Positions 23,341 through 33,819 of a stretch of DNA of 64,000 nt are shown here, in pieces. The translations under genes were made by a program, and so were the position numbers. The notes under the pieces were generated by a model that was not told the DNA's origin, made no database searches, and saw nothing but the letters and a program-made list of their open reading frames with translations. Each line of letters begins with the position of its first letter. Positions within the stretch are counted from its first letter, which is position 1. The stretch is from Lasiosphaeris hirsuta (lineage: Eukaryota; Ascomycota; Sordariomycetes; Sordariales; Lasiosphaeriaceae), in assembly GCA_030549175.1 (NCBI GenBank), contig JAUKUA010000004.1, positions 2,542,001 to 2,606,000 on the forward strand. The letters are read 5' to 3'.

Positions 23341-23847
23341 AGCAACCTGTCCGGGGTGGCTATCCCGAGTACTATCTGCCGTGGGGTAGCTTGCGATGGG
23401 GGTTTGTGATTTTCTCGGTCTTGACGCATTTCGGTCATGTATGCCGTTCCTGTCGTGGGGATTGTCTTGTTTCGGTGCGTGGTGCGAGTGCGGAGATTGA
23501 AAACTCCGTCGGGGATTTGAGGGCAAGAATCAAGATGGGATCAAAAAGTTTTGATGAGCGGTTTCGATCTGGAAACTTGATGTTGGAGAAACGCGCTGAT
23601 TTGCTAGGTTCTTGTCTGATCCTCATTGCTGGACCCCTAATCACGGCACCTTATATTGTCGGGGTTGCGATGATGCCATGCGCAGCCCCTGTTCAGGAGT
23701 TGGGCTGCAAACTTGAGATCGAGGCCGCTACACCGGCCTTGGCGTGCGTGGATCTGAAAATCCCCGGCGGCTTTTGCTCACTCGCACACCTTGACCCCCC
23801 CCCCCCCCCCCCCCGACTCATCCGAACACATCCAACACCATAGCAAG
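23341..23847. other. Intergenic region with a 20-C run
   Basis: Upstream of the HET gene. Carries 20 consecutive C at 23795-23814, 34 bases before the HET-protein ATG. A long plus frame through this stretch is an artefact of low stop density. Confidence 0.5.
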
Positions 23848-26049
23848 ATGCGTCTCCGGGCCAGCTCAGACATCGCGCGCCGTTCCCGGCCGCGATATAT
23901 TTACGAGCCCCTTGCGCCGCGCCACATCAGGGTCCTCACACTCATCCACTACGACGCCAAAGCATACCAAGTCTACGCGCGCATCGACCAAGTCGACATC
24001 GACAACCTGCAGATCGGCTTCACAGCACTCTCCTACACATGGCGCCAGCCCGTCGAAGAATTCACCCAACTCCGACGCGCCCCATCGTCTCTACCGGCCT
24101 CGCCGCACCATGTGGACCTGCTCATCCTCCCGCGCGAGGCCTTTAAGACGTTCAAACGGCGCGACGACCTGGCCGCCGACGGCGCCATGCTCGACACGTA
24201 CACGACCAACGTCGGTTCGATCCCCATCGGTCGCAACCTGTCGGACTGGTTCGTGGCGTACCTCGACGGCTGGCCCGCCAAGCACATGGCCGCGACGCGC
24301 AACCCGTACGAGGTCACCGTCTTCTGGATCGACGCCGTGTGCATCAACCAGGCCGACGCGGCCGAGAAGGCGACCCAGATCCCGCTCATGGGCCACATCT
24401 ACTCGTCGGCCTCGCGCGTGCTGGGTTGGCTCGGCGCCGACGCCACCGACCTCGCCACGTTCCGGTGGTGGCACGACGTCGTCGTCCCGCAGCTGCAGGG
24501 CTTCTTCCGGCAGCGCGGCGGCGAGGAGGCCGTCGAGGTGCTGCGGGGCGCCAGCTTTGCCGATGCGTCGTTTTGGCAGGAGAATCTGGGGCTAGAGCCC
24601 CTCGAGGGGTCGTGGACGGCGTGCTGGACGGCGTACGTGGCCTTCTACCTCACGCGCAACTGGTTCAAGCGCGCCTGGATCGTGCAGGAGGCCGTGCTGG
24701 CCGGCAAGCTCCGCCTCCAGTGCGCCGACGTCGAGCTCCCGTGGCTCGCCCTGGCCGAGTTCTCGCACACGCTGGGCAAGGTCAACTGGCTGGACGGGCT
24801 GGACGTCCTGGCTGCACAGCAGCTGCCCCTGGTGTTCACCGAGAAACGCCACCGGGGCTTGGGCATCACCGACTTGTTTGGGCTGCAGCGCGACGAGGGC
24901 TCGGAGACGTGGCACATCCAGTCGCACGGGTGGGCATACAGCTGGTGGGCTGTCATCTGCGCCGTGCGCCGCCGGCAGTGTCTGTTCCCGCAGGACAAGG
25001 TGTACGCGACACTCGGGTTCATGGACAAGATGTTGGGGCCGGCGCACTCTCTCCCTGTCGGTGTCTCCCCCGGAGCCACGGCCGAGGACGTCTTCACCCA
25101 AGCGGCCACGGCGCTGCTGCTGAGCTGCCCCCAGCTGACGGCCCTCTCGTTTGTTGAGCCGCCCTCCCGCCGAGCTATCAAGGGCCTCCCCTCGTGGGTC
25201 CCCGACCTGACGGTATCCGAGTTCGGCTGGCCCATTGGCGCCTTCGACACGACCTTTTCGGCCGGCGTCGCCAAGGGCGGATCCTCGCCAGCCCCCGTTG
25301 TCACGGGGTACAATGAGCTCGAGCTCCGCGGATTCCGCGCCGCCGTCGTCAACAAGGTGTACGCGCGTCCTTTGCGCTTCAGCCCCGAGCTCTGTATCAC
25401 GGCGCTAGAGATCCTCGCCAGCCTGCCCGAGGTGTACCCCTACGTCCTGGGAGGCCAGGATAAGGTCGCGGCGCTGGTGCACTGCATGACGTGCATGGAG
25501 GCCTCGAACCCCTTTCGCGGGACTCCCGAGGAAACGGCGAAGCTGGCGCGGGACTTTGGCGTGTGGCTGCTTGCGGGGTTGGCGCGCCTGTGGGCGGCCT
25601 GTCGTCTGGGGGCAGAGGATGAGGCCGTGACGAGCATGTGGCGAGCTGAACGGGCCAGAGCTGCTGGGTTGCTTGCGTCGTTGGGGTCGTATCCTCTGAT
25701 CCCTAGCGTCGGGGAGGTGGAGGAGCATGCGGCAACGCTCTCTGCTTCAACCGTGAGAGATGGCGGTGGCGTGGCCGAGATGACCACACCCCGCTCGTTC
25801 AAGGATCAGATCCAGCGGCTGCTAGAGTACCGCCGTGTCTTTGTGGGCACGGATGGGTGGCTGGGCGTGTGCCGCGAAGACTGCAAGGAGGGTGACGAAG
25901 TCTGGATCTTGGACCGCGGTGCGGTTCCCTACTCGCTCCGTCCTGCAGGGGGAGAGTACTACGAGTTCTTGGGAGAGGCTTATCTTCATGGGGCGATGCA
26001 TGGGGAGCTTTTGGGCCAGAAAGAGTTTGAGACGGTGAGAGTATTCTGA
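23848..26049 (+). CDS. HET-domain protein (heterokaryon incompatibility)
   Basis: Single-exon, 733-residue protein. The ATG at 23848 follows a C-run and opens MRLRASSD...YEPLAPRHIRVLTL, the usual lead into the HET domain. HET blocks in order: FTALSYTWRQP (about residue 57), VFWIDAVCINQADAAEK (about 157), MGHIYSSASRVLGWLGA and WFKRAWIVQEAVLAGKL. A second conserved HET-protein element is RRRQCLFPQDKVYATLGFM. The C-terminus has the typical end RVFVGTDGWLGVCREDCKEG...WILDRG (tail domain of many HET proteins). HET proteins trigger cell death on fusion of unlike fungi; the partner is unknown. No lesion found. Codon use is very GC-rich, as in the neighbours. Confidence 0.93.
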   Translation: MRLRASSDIARRSRPRYIYEPLAPRHIRVLTLIHYDAKAYQVYARIDQVDIDNLQIGFTALSYTWRQPVEEFTQLRRAPSSLPASPHHVDLLILPREAFKTFKRRDDLAADGAMLDTYTTNVGSIPIGRNLSDWFVAYLDGWPAKHMAATRNPYEVTVFWIDAVCINQADAAEKATQIPLMGHIYSSASRVLGWLGADATDLATFRWWHDVVVPQLQGFFRQRGGEEAVEVLRGASFADASFWQENLGLEPLEGSWTACWTAYVAFYLTRNWFKRAWIVQEAVLAGKLRLQCADVELPWLALAEFSHTLGKVNWLDGLDVLAAQQLPLVFTEKRHRGLGITDLFGLQRDEGSETWHIQSHGWAYSWWAVICAVRRRQCLFPQDKVYATLGFMDKMLGPAHSLPVGVSPGATAEDVFTQAATALLLSCPQLTALSFVEPPSRRAIKGLPSWVPDLTVSEFGWPIGAFDTTFSAGVAKGGSSPAPVVTGYNELELRGFRAAVVNKVYARPLRFSPELCITALEILASLPEVYPYVLGGQDKVAALVHCMTCMEASNPFRGTPEETAKLARDFGVWLLAGLARLWAACRLGAEDEAVTSMWRAERARAAGLLASLGSYPLIPSVGEVEEHAATLSASTVRDGGGVAEMTTPRSFKDQIQRLLEYRRVFVGTDGWLGVCREDCKEGDEVWILDRGAVPYSLRPAGGEYYEFLGEAYLHGAMHGELLGQKEFETVRVF

Positions 26050-26539
26050 AGCCGTTAGGAAAATTTTTTTTTTTTAAAAAAAAAAAGAAAGTGAAAAAAA
26101 AATGTTAGGGTTGGAAACTGGATGTTCCATCGCGAGACTTTTATGGTCCTGGCTCTGAATGCACCATCTGAGCACGTATGTGATAGCATCATGATATGCC
26201 CGAAAGGAGTTGGCGAGGTGACACGTAATATATCCCCTGGGTGCTAATACCTTGCTTGACACTAACGCCCACCTGGAGGATTAGACTTAAAACCAAGTGG
26301 AGTGCAGACAAGGGCATCAGTGTTGTCTGGCTGTTCCGATCACCAAACAAAAAAAAAACGTGGTGGCTGAAATACACCAATGGGAGATAGCCAACCCCGT
26401 GGTTCGCCTCTAAAGTGCATCACGGGGCCAAATATCGCCGGCGCAAGCCAGGCCTGCTTTCGGTCCTAGCTCAGCTACACGGGCACTTATATGGGTAAAT
26501 ATCTACCTTGGTTAATTAGTTAGCGGTCCCGAGGAATTC
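26050..26539. other. Intergenic region with A/T homopolymers
   Basis: Between the convergent HET and SRR1-like genes, so probably 3' ends of both. Holds a T-run followed by A-runs (about 26062-26102). No gene seen. Confidence 0.5.
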
Positions 26540-27639
26540 TCACGACTTGCGGATATAGATGGCCAGACGGCCAAATGCCTCGTCATCGGGGAAATCGAAG
26601 CGCACATGCTGTTCCCGGATTATGTCTATTAGACGCGGCGTGACTGGGTCCGCGCAGAGGTGAATCTCGCCGTCGCTGCCGGTGGACGGGGTCCTAGGGT
26701 CCGAGACGTCATTCCAGATCATAACGGCGGGCCTGGCGATATCAGCCACGACGGCGCGGATGGGGACGTCTGGGTAGGCTGAGAATACGACGGATTCGTT
26801 GTCGACCGCCAGAAATCCGTGGGCATCGTCGACGACGGTGATCCCCTCGTCCGACAGGACCTTCTTGTCTGCATCCTCGTACGACGGGTCCCGGGCGAGG
26901 CATTTCCCCTCGGAGAGGCCGAGGAAATCCCTTAGCGTCAGGATCAAGGCGTGCTGCAGGGCGCGCTCTGCTCTGAATCCGTCGTGCTCCATCAGATGCA
27001 TGGTACCGCAAGCGAAGGCAACGATATTCCCGACACGGGGAATCTCGGCCGACCGAAGCACACGCCTCAGCTCCTCGCACTGCCTGCCTGTGTCCCACTT
27101 GGTGCGCTCCCGCTGGAAGCCCTCGAGCGTTTCCTCGTACGAAGGGAGAGGTTTCTGCCGGGGCACCAGCTCGCCAGTCACAACGTCGGCCTGCCTACAT
27201 TCGTAGTGAGGCACCAGCGGGAGATAGGTGGCCTTGAGGTTATGTTTAACTTGAAGCGTGGCGAAATTCCTAAAGTGATCATAGCTGATATGGGGGTTAA
27301 TGCTGGGCTGGCTGTTAGTCTAGCAGCACGATAGTACCGGGAATTCATTGACAGCATATACCCGATCTGTTGGAAGCCGGCCGTATCCTCAAAAATATTG
27401 GGAGTTCCCGAGGTCTACGGGATACTAGTACGAGACATTTGGGTTTGGTGATTCTCCATCACACCAAGGTCGATAGCCTCGCCGTCGGGAGTGGTGACAG
27501 TGACGCTGGCCGCGACCCCAGTGGACCGGATCGCCTCCAGCTGCGTCATGAGCTCCCGGGTTGCCTTGCTGAAGAGCGGGGCACCCGAGTCATACAGCGT
27601 GCGTGCATACTGATAAGCGGCTTCTTGGCTTCCTGCCAT
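26540..27639 (-). CDS. SRR1-like domain protein
   Basis: Three exons (27639-27463, 27414-27362, 27311-26540; introns 48 and 50 nt, with a CTAAC branch site before the second acceptor) give 333 residues. The diagnostic block is IPRVGNIVAFACGTMH...RALQHALILTLRDFL, followed by DPSYEDADKKVL, VVDDAHGFLAVDNESVVFSAYPDVP and a C-terminal FDFPDDEAFGRLAIYIRKS. This is the SRR1-like layout seen in many filamentous fungi, where the N-terminal part (YDSGAPLFSKATRELMTQLE) is also typical. The short middle exon (TSGTPNIFEDTAGFQQIG) is the least certain element. Named after a plant circadian/stress regulator; the fungal role is not established. Confidence 0.8.
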
Positions 27640-27969
27640 CTCGGCGCACTATAAGGGGCAGTACAAACTGCAGTGATAGCGCTATTGTTTGCCTTGTTGT
27701 ATTCGGAGGGACAAATTCAAAAAAACCAACTTGCAGTAGAGAGAGGCTCTGTTTTACCTTTTCCCCTCCTTTGTTCTTGAGGCTTTCTGCCCCACCTTGT
27801 CTTCAAGGCAGTCTAACCATGTCCGGCCAGTGACACCGCGAGATGGTCTGCAGAACCACGACTCCATTGTGTTGTAGACAGCAAGACTTGGTGGAGTATT
27901 ATTTACCCATGTCTCTGGTCTAATTCACCAGTACCAAGAAATGCATGATATATACCCTAAAGAAAGAAA
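27640..27969. other. Intergenic region
   Basis: Promoter side of the SRR1-like gene; pyrimidine-rich stretch 27760-27800. No gene seen. Confidence 0.45.
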
Positions 27970-28292
27970 CTATCTAGACCCATTTAAACACCCCTTCACC
28001 TCAAGATCATTCGGAATAAACACCGTGGGGTTGAACTCCATAATCGCGTTGTCCTTGTCAAGAGCGATACGAATCCAGTTCTGCCTAGGTTGTTAGCGGG
28101 TCTCTGTCTCGCCGAAGGGAACTGCTTACGAGGCAGTGTACCCGGTGGAAGACTGCTAGAACACAAACATAGTGCCCCTCGTCCCCGGGAGCTGACCTTG
28201 AGCGTGGTAATCGTGGCGCCCCCGCCTCAAAGCTGGAGAGGGACTGTGCCTCCATACGACAGAGGCTTGTCAACGTTATTAAAGGTCTGCAT
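27970..28292 (-). pseudogene. Small gene relic with a TGA stop in exon 1
   Basis: Two exon-like pieces, 28292-28197 (MQTFNNVDKPLSYGGTVPL-QL*GGGATITTLK) and 28080-27970 (NWIRIALDKDNAIMEF...DLEVKGCLNGSR), are joined in frame by a 116-nt GTCAGC..CAG intron. The reading is protein-like and beta-rich but has a TGA at 28229-28227, explicable as CGA to TGA. The frame is open a little upstream of the ATG (IDLQAHAKVT), so the true start may be earlier. No family recognised. The intron contains a HxxHC-like peptide that I do not regard as coding. Confidence 0.42.
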
Positions 28293-28382
28293 GGTGACTT
28301 TTGCATGGGCCTGCAAGTCTATGGTCCTAATCCGCTAGTCATCGAGCTGCGGCAAGAAACCCCAGTTCCATCAGTTACTCTG

Positions 28383-28575
28383 AACTTCGTCAACGCGCTG
28401 GAAAAACGCCAGACTCAACTTCCTAGACAAGCACCAGACCGTGGCTGCTCTCGTCAACGGTGTCCTCGACAAACGCCAGGCACCCAAGTCGACTGCGACT
28501 GCCGACTTCATTAATTTTTTGGACAAGTAATAGACAGCAACCGGTCTCTTCAACGGTTTCCTCGACAGGTGTGAG
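28383..28575 (+). repeat. Degenerate tandem repeats ending in Lys-Arg-like sites
   Basis: About five imperfect copies of a short coding-like motif, of the form (hydrophobic)-N-x-L-(E/D)-K-R-Q: FVNALEKRQ (28386), NFLDKHQ (28417), LVNGVLDKRQ (28450), FINFLDK followed by TAA (28507) and LFNGFLDRC (28546). The first copy is one frame off from the rest, and the fourth is followed by two stops. Lys-Arg is the Kex2 protease site, and spaced repeats of this type occur in fungal Kex2-processed precursors. Here the array is broken and has no signal peptide, so a decayed precursor is only one possibility. Confidence 0.35.
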
Positions 28576-29084
28576 GAGCCGTCTTAGTCTGCGATGCTTG
28601 ACTGCTCATATATAGGACCAGTGAAGCCTTGGAGACATGGTTGATGGAGCCACATTACTAAATGGATACCTATGTAGTTCGATCGACTTTCCCTTTTTGT
28701 ATTGTGTTGTGATAGTCGCTGGGGACTCTGGGGTCTAGAACAATGCCAGACCGGCGGCCCTACAACTGGATACTGTCAGGGCCTGTGAAGCTTTTGTCGT
28801 AGTAATGAAGCGTGCCACATTCATTCTGAAATTAGCAGTCTTGACTTTCCTCTTGTGTATTCGTATTACTTACCTTAGCGCTGGAGATTTCTGTCCTCCT
28901 AGTCTCGCGCTTATTACACCTACAAACACTCCTACTGTGAACTCCAATTTGGTGGGTCCGACTGAGCATGGGCCAGTTTTCCACTTTCTGGATTAGGGTT
29001 AAATCCTCGAGCGTTTTATCGCCCAACTTTCCTGCACTCCCAATAATCTCCAAACAACACCCCACGCTTGCCCAGCTTCTCGCC
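28576..29084. other. Intergenic region with a 63-codon hydrophobic-start ORF
   Basis: An ATG at 28805 opens 63 codons (to 28996) starting with a signal-peptide-like stretch, LKLAVLTFLLCIRITYL. The rest is Ser/Thr/Pro-rich and has only two cysteines. Without homologue or splice support I leave it as a weak candidate. The remainder is promoter for the HNH gene. Confidence 0.3.
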
Positions 29085-30581
29085 ATGGATGGAAAACGAA
29101 AGCTTGATTAAGCCAACCCACTGCCGATCAAGGCAGAGTTCGTCTTCAATCGTCCCATCGACTGGGCACCTCGCGGTGTCGGACCCTCAACACCCACAGA
29201 TCCGCCCCGACATGCCTCGACTTTGGCGCAGGATTTGAACCCTGATCATGGCTCGCAGCCGTCGGGATCACGCGGCCCAACGACAACTGAAGAGCTCCAG
29301 CAGCAGTTTGCCGCCTTTATTCAAAGTGACATCACAGCTCTGACCAAAAAGGGTGGCAAAACCGTGACAGGTGCCGAACAAGTCAAGATCAAGTCTGCGA
29401 TACGGGCACTGGCCCTCGATCCGTCTTCGAAACTGCATGGCTTGAATATGGCGAATATGAACGAATCAGCGTCAGCCGATGATTTCTTCGAGCTTCAGCT
29501 GTCAGGATATGTGGCTCAAGCACGATCGATTACTGATATCTGGGCGAAAGATTCTGACGAGGCCTCGGGTGATGTAGATGCAGGAGGGGGAGGCCAGGAG
29601 ACACCCATCAAAGAGACACCCACCAAAGATACAAAGGGAAAAGCGGTGGAGCGTGGCAGAGAGACGAAGGGTGGCGGGGCGTCGGACCGTAGCAAGAGGG
29701 ATAAGTCAGCCCAGCGAAAAGTGCCGCCTTGGTACGAGAAACGCTGTGTCTTGACTGGTGTTGAGACGGTCGACACAGCGCATATTGTCGATGTCAAAGC
29801 TACAAAATCCATGGGCGACCCGGCTGTCTTTTGGGGGATGCTTCGGCTATTCTGGCCTTTGGAACGGATCGAGGAGCTCAAAATCGCCGGCTGTGAAAAA
29901 CGAAATATTCTCCCATTGCAGCCTACCGCTCACCGGCTTTGGGATCAGCACAGATTTACACTCCGCCCCATTCAACACCCAACTGATCCGGACCATAGGA
30001 TGTATTTTCAGGTCGTGTGGTTCAAGGATCGACATGCCAAAATTGGTCTAGCTGATGACGGCCACGGTTGCAGTAAGGAGACCAACTTGTCAGACCGTGG
30101 ACGGAAGATGGAGGACCCGATTGGGGCTGGAGCCAGATACGTCGTGCACGACGATGTTTATGAGTTGAGCACGTCTGACCCAGTGGGCCGACCACTTCCG
30201 AACCTCACCTTTTTCCGCATACGCTACGCGGTGCAGCAGCTCTTTGCGGGTCAACAAGCCGCCGGAGCCCTTCGAGCTATCTTTGGCGGCGACCCTCCCG
30301 ATAATGACACACCAATTCCGGCTCTAGATGAGGCATTCATGCCCAGTGACTGGGATAACATGCTCCAAGACGCTCTCGATCTCGGTATCGTGAGCGACAG
30401 TACAGAAGCGATCTGGAGAAGATGCAACCTTGAATGGTCGTACAAGCAACATCTACAGGAAGCCCAGAAGTATAGGCGGCTTGAAGCCGAGATAGAGGAG
30501 GAAACAGAGGAGGAAATAGAGGAGGAAGCAGAGGAGCAAGCAGAGGAGGACGCAGAGGAGGACGCAGAGGAGGACGACTAG
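29085..30581 (+). pseudogene. HNH_2-type protein with in-frame TAA at codon 9
   Basis: The ATG at 29085 opens MDGKRKLD, then TAA (29109-29111), and the same frame continues without stop for about 490 codons (ANPLPIKAEFVFNRPIDWAP...). The core RCVLTGVETVDTAHIVD...FWGMLRLFWPLE...NILPLQPTAHRLWDQHRFTL is the fungal HNH endonuclease-like (HNH_2) fold, with the His of AHIV and the NILPL...HRLWD block. The C-terminus is a low-complexity acidic tail of Glu/Asp/Ala repeats (30490-30580). The stop is explained by CAA to TAA. Downstream in-frame ATGs at about 29451 and 29460 could still give a shortened protein with the HNH core. Fungal proteins of this type are uncharacterised. Pseudogene is my preferred call. 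Confidence 0.65.
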
Positions 30582-30636
30582 AAGTTCTCCTCTCAAGCTA
30601 TCCCCCCGGTGGAGGAGGCTCGCTAGCAAACCTGGT

Positions 30637-31080
30637 ATGGCAAGCGGCAGGATTGATCGCCTGGGAAATGAAGATCAGTCAAGCAAGCAGATCAAGCATG
30701 ACAATGGCCATGAGAAAGAGAAGGAAAAGCAAAAGATGAGTGCCAAGACTGAAAAGGACAAAAAGCTTGATAAGGGCAAGGAGTTGTTGACCAAGCTCGT
30801 CACCGATCTCTCCAAGCTAGGCCTGAGGGGAAGCATCCGCACCGCCAGCGAGGAAGTCAAGGGTACGGTTGAGCCATAATTTAAGAGACCGAAGAAAGAA
30901 ACGGGAGAGGACAAAGGCCGCCTTGATTCGGACGATCAGGGCGTGTCCAGTTTGAAAGTGTACAAGATCAAGGCAATTACATCTGAATCGCAAAGCTACT
31001 TTCTCAGGCAAACAGTTTCCCTCATCACGAACATTTTAACGGAGCAGAAGAGGAGAGGGGGAATTGCTCGGGATGCATGA
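30637..31080 (+). pseudogene. Lysine-rich ORF interrupted by one TAA
   Basis: The ATG at 30637 gives 80 codons rich in Lys/Glu (DNGHEKEKEKQKMSAKTEKD) and ends at TAA (30877-30879) after VKGTVEP. The same frame then stays open for about 65 more codons (FKRPKKETGEDKG...YFLRQTVSLITNILTEQKR) to a TGA at 31078-31080. CAA to TAA would explain the break. It begins 56 bases after the HNH frame ends, in a different frame; it may be the decayed 3' part of the same locus. No domain recognised. Confidence 0.35.
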
Positions 31081-31458
31081 GGCTCCAACCTGTGGATAAG
31101 CGCTTGGTAAATTGTTGTCGGGTGCTTGGGCAAAGTTGCCTGCACTTGTTTGGTCGCCTCACTGGGGAACTAGACTGACAACCGACCGAACTCAGGACGG
31201 CTGAGGCGATAAGGAATGAGCAGGGTTGATTTAAAGTGTAGTGTGGCAACCTCGGTGCCTTGCAAGCTAGTATGTTATATATACTAGTATACTCTAGGCC
31301 GAGATTCGTCTCAGATAACTAGGCTATAATTGGCAGCATATTTGGGTTCCGCAGCTTGGACAAATCTGTCACAAACAAAGGTTGGACAATAAGTGAATAA
31401 CCTATCCCCCCCCCCCCCCCCAACCAAAAAAAAGAGTATATTAAAATATCAGCAAAAC

Positions 31459-31558
31459 CTTAGGGCCCGGAATCGAACCGGGTAGGTTTGATCCTATACC
31501 ATAGGTCGGGGTCACCCTCAAGCGGCGGATCGGCGTTCTACTAACTGATCCACCTAAG
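31459..31558 (-). tRNA. tRNA-like sequence, degenerate or intron-bearing
   Basis: Minus-strand cloverleaf parts: acceptor CTTAGGT against CCCTAAG (6 of 7 pairs), a D-arm GATC-AGTTAGTA-GAAC with one mismatch, a perfect T arm CCCGG-TTCGATT-CCGGG (31466-31482), and TTTT just past the 3' end. The middle, about 55 nt, is too long for an ordinary anticodon arm. GATCC...GGATC could be the anticodon stem with an inserted intron, but position 33 is not T and no clear anticodon emerges. Either an unusual intron-bearing tRNA, a tRNA pseudogene or the head of a tRNA-derived SINE. Confidence 0.4.
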
Positions 31559-31821
31559 TTGAAAAATTGTGCCCTAAATTCATGTCATAAAGGCACGCGC
31601 CCTGCTCGAATGCTTAAATTCACCATATATCCTGGCTGGTGAAAATGGGTAGAGGCTTCCCCTCTCAAGCTTAACATGCCTTGATAGTTGGACTGGACTG
31701 GGTCCTTTTAACAAGGTTTCCCAGAACTAACCTTGGTCCCTGAGTACCCGGACGGCCTGCCTCCAGGATGGGCAAGAGAACACGCACATGGCGTCAAGTA
31801 GATTACCGGAATACCAGAGTT

Positions 31822-31838
31822 CCCGGTTCGGGTCCGGG
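31822..31838 (+). repeat. T-arm (B-box)-like fragment
   Basis: CCCGG-TTCGGGT-CCGGG, a perfect T-arm hairpin without the rest of a cloverleaf, 260 bases from the tRNA-like unit and on the opposite strand. Could be a second decayed tRNA or SINE copy. Confidence 0.3.
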
Positions 31839-31953
31839 GTAGGTTCCCTCTTCCTCTGGAACCTCTTATTTATATTCATTTTAATACACGCGGAGGGTGG
31901 GCACATTCAGATCCGCACAGAGCCCAAAAGAGAAAAAGATTAAGCGTACGTTC

Positions 31954-33771
31954 TCATCGCCATGAGCCGTATCCCACCCCTCCCTGCCCCCTCCCATCTA
32001 TCATTGGCACAGGCTGCACATAAGCACCAGAAATACTGCCATCCTGGGGCATGAAGAGGGAAGGATTGATGAGCCTATCAAACTCATTGTCCCAGCTGAA
32101 GTCCTGGTTGTTCGCGTCGCCGGCTCCTGCAGACTGCGGCTCCTCCGTCCTCGCCGGCGGTGTATCCCACACGCGGGCGAGGTGCCCACTCCCGTCATCA
32201 AAGTTGAGAATTTCATCCATATCGAGCCCAAAGTCTTCATAGGCCAGATTCTCCCCACCAGCGGTCCCGGGAGTCGAATCGGAGCCTGTGCCCGTCGCGG
32301 GCGTCAGATCCGGATCGCTTCCCGGCGGGTCCGACGGGGGCCCATACTCGCTGAGCGGCTGCTGCGATTGCTTGTAGAGGTTCAAGAGTCTCGGCTGGAG
32401 GTCTAGCACGATCTTGGCGACACGTGGCCGGAGCCGCTCCTCGATGTCCTTGAACTCGTTTTCGAAGAGCGTTTCGAGCTCGCGGCGCACGAGCGTAGGC
32501 ATCTCTCGCCGGACAAACGTGGCATAGTCCTCTAGCTCTCCTTTGCTCGAGTTCATCGGGCTGCTTTCATCTCCATCGTAGTCGGATTCCTCATAATCTA
32601 AACACCAGTGAGCTCACTATCCCAGGCACAAGGTAACACAGGACGTACAGGGTGAGGGGATGGACTCGGGCGCGTCATCAGGGAACAGAGTCGTGTAGAT
32701 CTCGCGCCACTTGTCGTCATCAGTCGTATCAGCCTGGGCTTTTTTTCGGCTGCGCAGCTTCTTCTCTTGATCCTTGGTGAAGCCCTCGACGAGTGCCTTG
32801 TTAACACTGACGCTGCAGGGCGGGTTCCGCTGCAGGTGCAAGCTGCGTAGGTCATCCGTCTTGAAAATCTCCCAGCAGCGGGGACACGAGATGGGTAGTG
32901 CGTGGCGTCGGTAGAGGTGGGTTCTGCGAGTATTAGCGGAGCCGAATATTTTGGAGCGAAGACGTACTTGACCCTGTGAACCTCATCCCATCCCGGGCCG
33001 GGGCACGAAGTCCATTTGCTGTACTTTTTGCGGTTCCGCTTGAAGTACGGGCACGCAAACTTCTTGCCCCCGCTGGTGATGGAAGTGTCGGCAGGGGTCC
33101 GCCTTGGCTTCTTGCGTCGGCCATCGTGGTCACTAGCGTGTTCGATCTCTTCCACCTCGTCCTTGGCCTTGCGTCTGGAAGCTCGTTTCTTTGGCGGAGA
33201 GTCTTCTTCGTCTCGCGGTGTCGGCATGCCCTGCGGTGTGGAAATTTCCCTTGGCCGGTCTTCTAGCTCGGGTTGAGGGACATTAAACGAAACACCCTGG
33301 CGGATCAGAGTGCTGGTTGCGTGGTGCATCATCGCAGCTGGATAACTTATAGGGACGCGACCGGACGCGAAGTTGGCCTGGAGCAGCTCGAGCTGTTCTG
33401 GGCTAAGAGAAGATGCTGGAGCGTTGAAGTCGATTTGGGATAGTTGGCCGAACACGTCTAGGTTAGATGGGGAGTCATGCAGTGGCCCACTCGGCAGCAT
33501 GCTTGGACCTCCAAACCCTCCTTCTGCACCCCCGCTAAGGGTTGCTGCTCTCCACTGAGACAACGGACCTACGCTGGGGCTAGGGGTTGCTCGTATGACA
33601 GCAGGGGTGGGTTGACTGTGTAAAGAACCAGATGAATCCAACTGGGAAGCCAGGGTTGAGGGTGAGAAATGCCGCATGGAATAGCCCACGAAGGGCAAGG
33701 AGAGTTCTGAACTATCCGGAATGGTGGTATCTTGAGGCGTTTGCATACGTCCCCGTGGCATGGGCTCACTC

Positions 33772-33819
<48 letters not shown>

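Larger units (their letters stand above)
31081..31953. other. Gene-free, AT-rich stretch with tRNA-like sequences
   Basis: Contains a 16-C run (31406-31421) followed by A-runs, a tRNA-like unit on the minus strand and a second T-arm-like sequence on the plus strand (listed separately). No protein gene seen. It forms the 3' flank of the polyQ regulator. Confidence 0.5.

Noticed and set aside
23073..23843. 256-codon plus frame upstream of the HET gene
   Set aside because: Crosses two poly-C runs and mixes unrelated peptide pieces; no start context or domain.
24339..25157. 272-codon plus frame inside the HET gene
   Set aside because: Out-of-frame shadow caused by GC-rich third positions.
28123..28260. 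HRVHCL followed by NWIRIAL on the minus strand, resembling the HxxHC motif of UstYa-type oxidases
   Set aside because: The HxxHC stretch lies inside a 116-nt segment with good GT/AG ends, and the exon-like reading on both sides (TITTLK to NWIRIAL) is better without it. The second UstYa motif and membrane span are absent.
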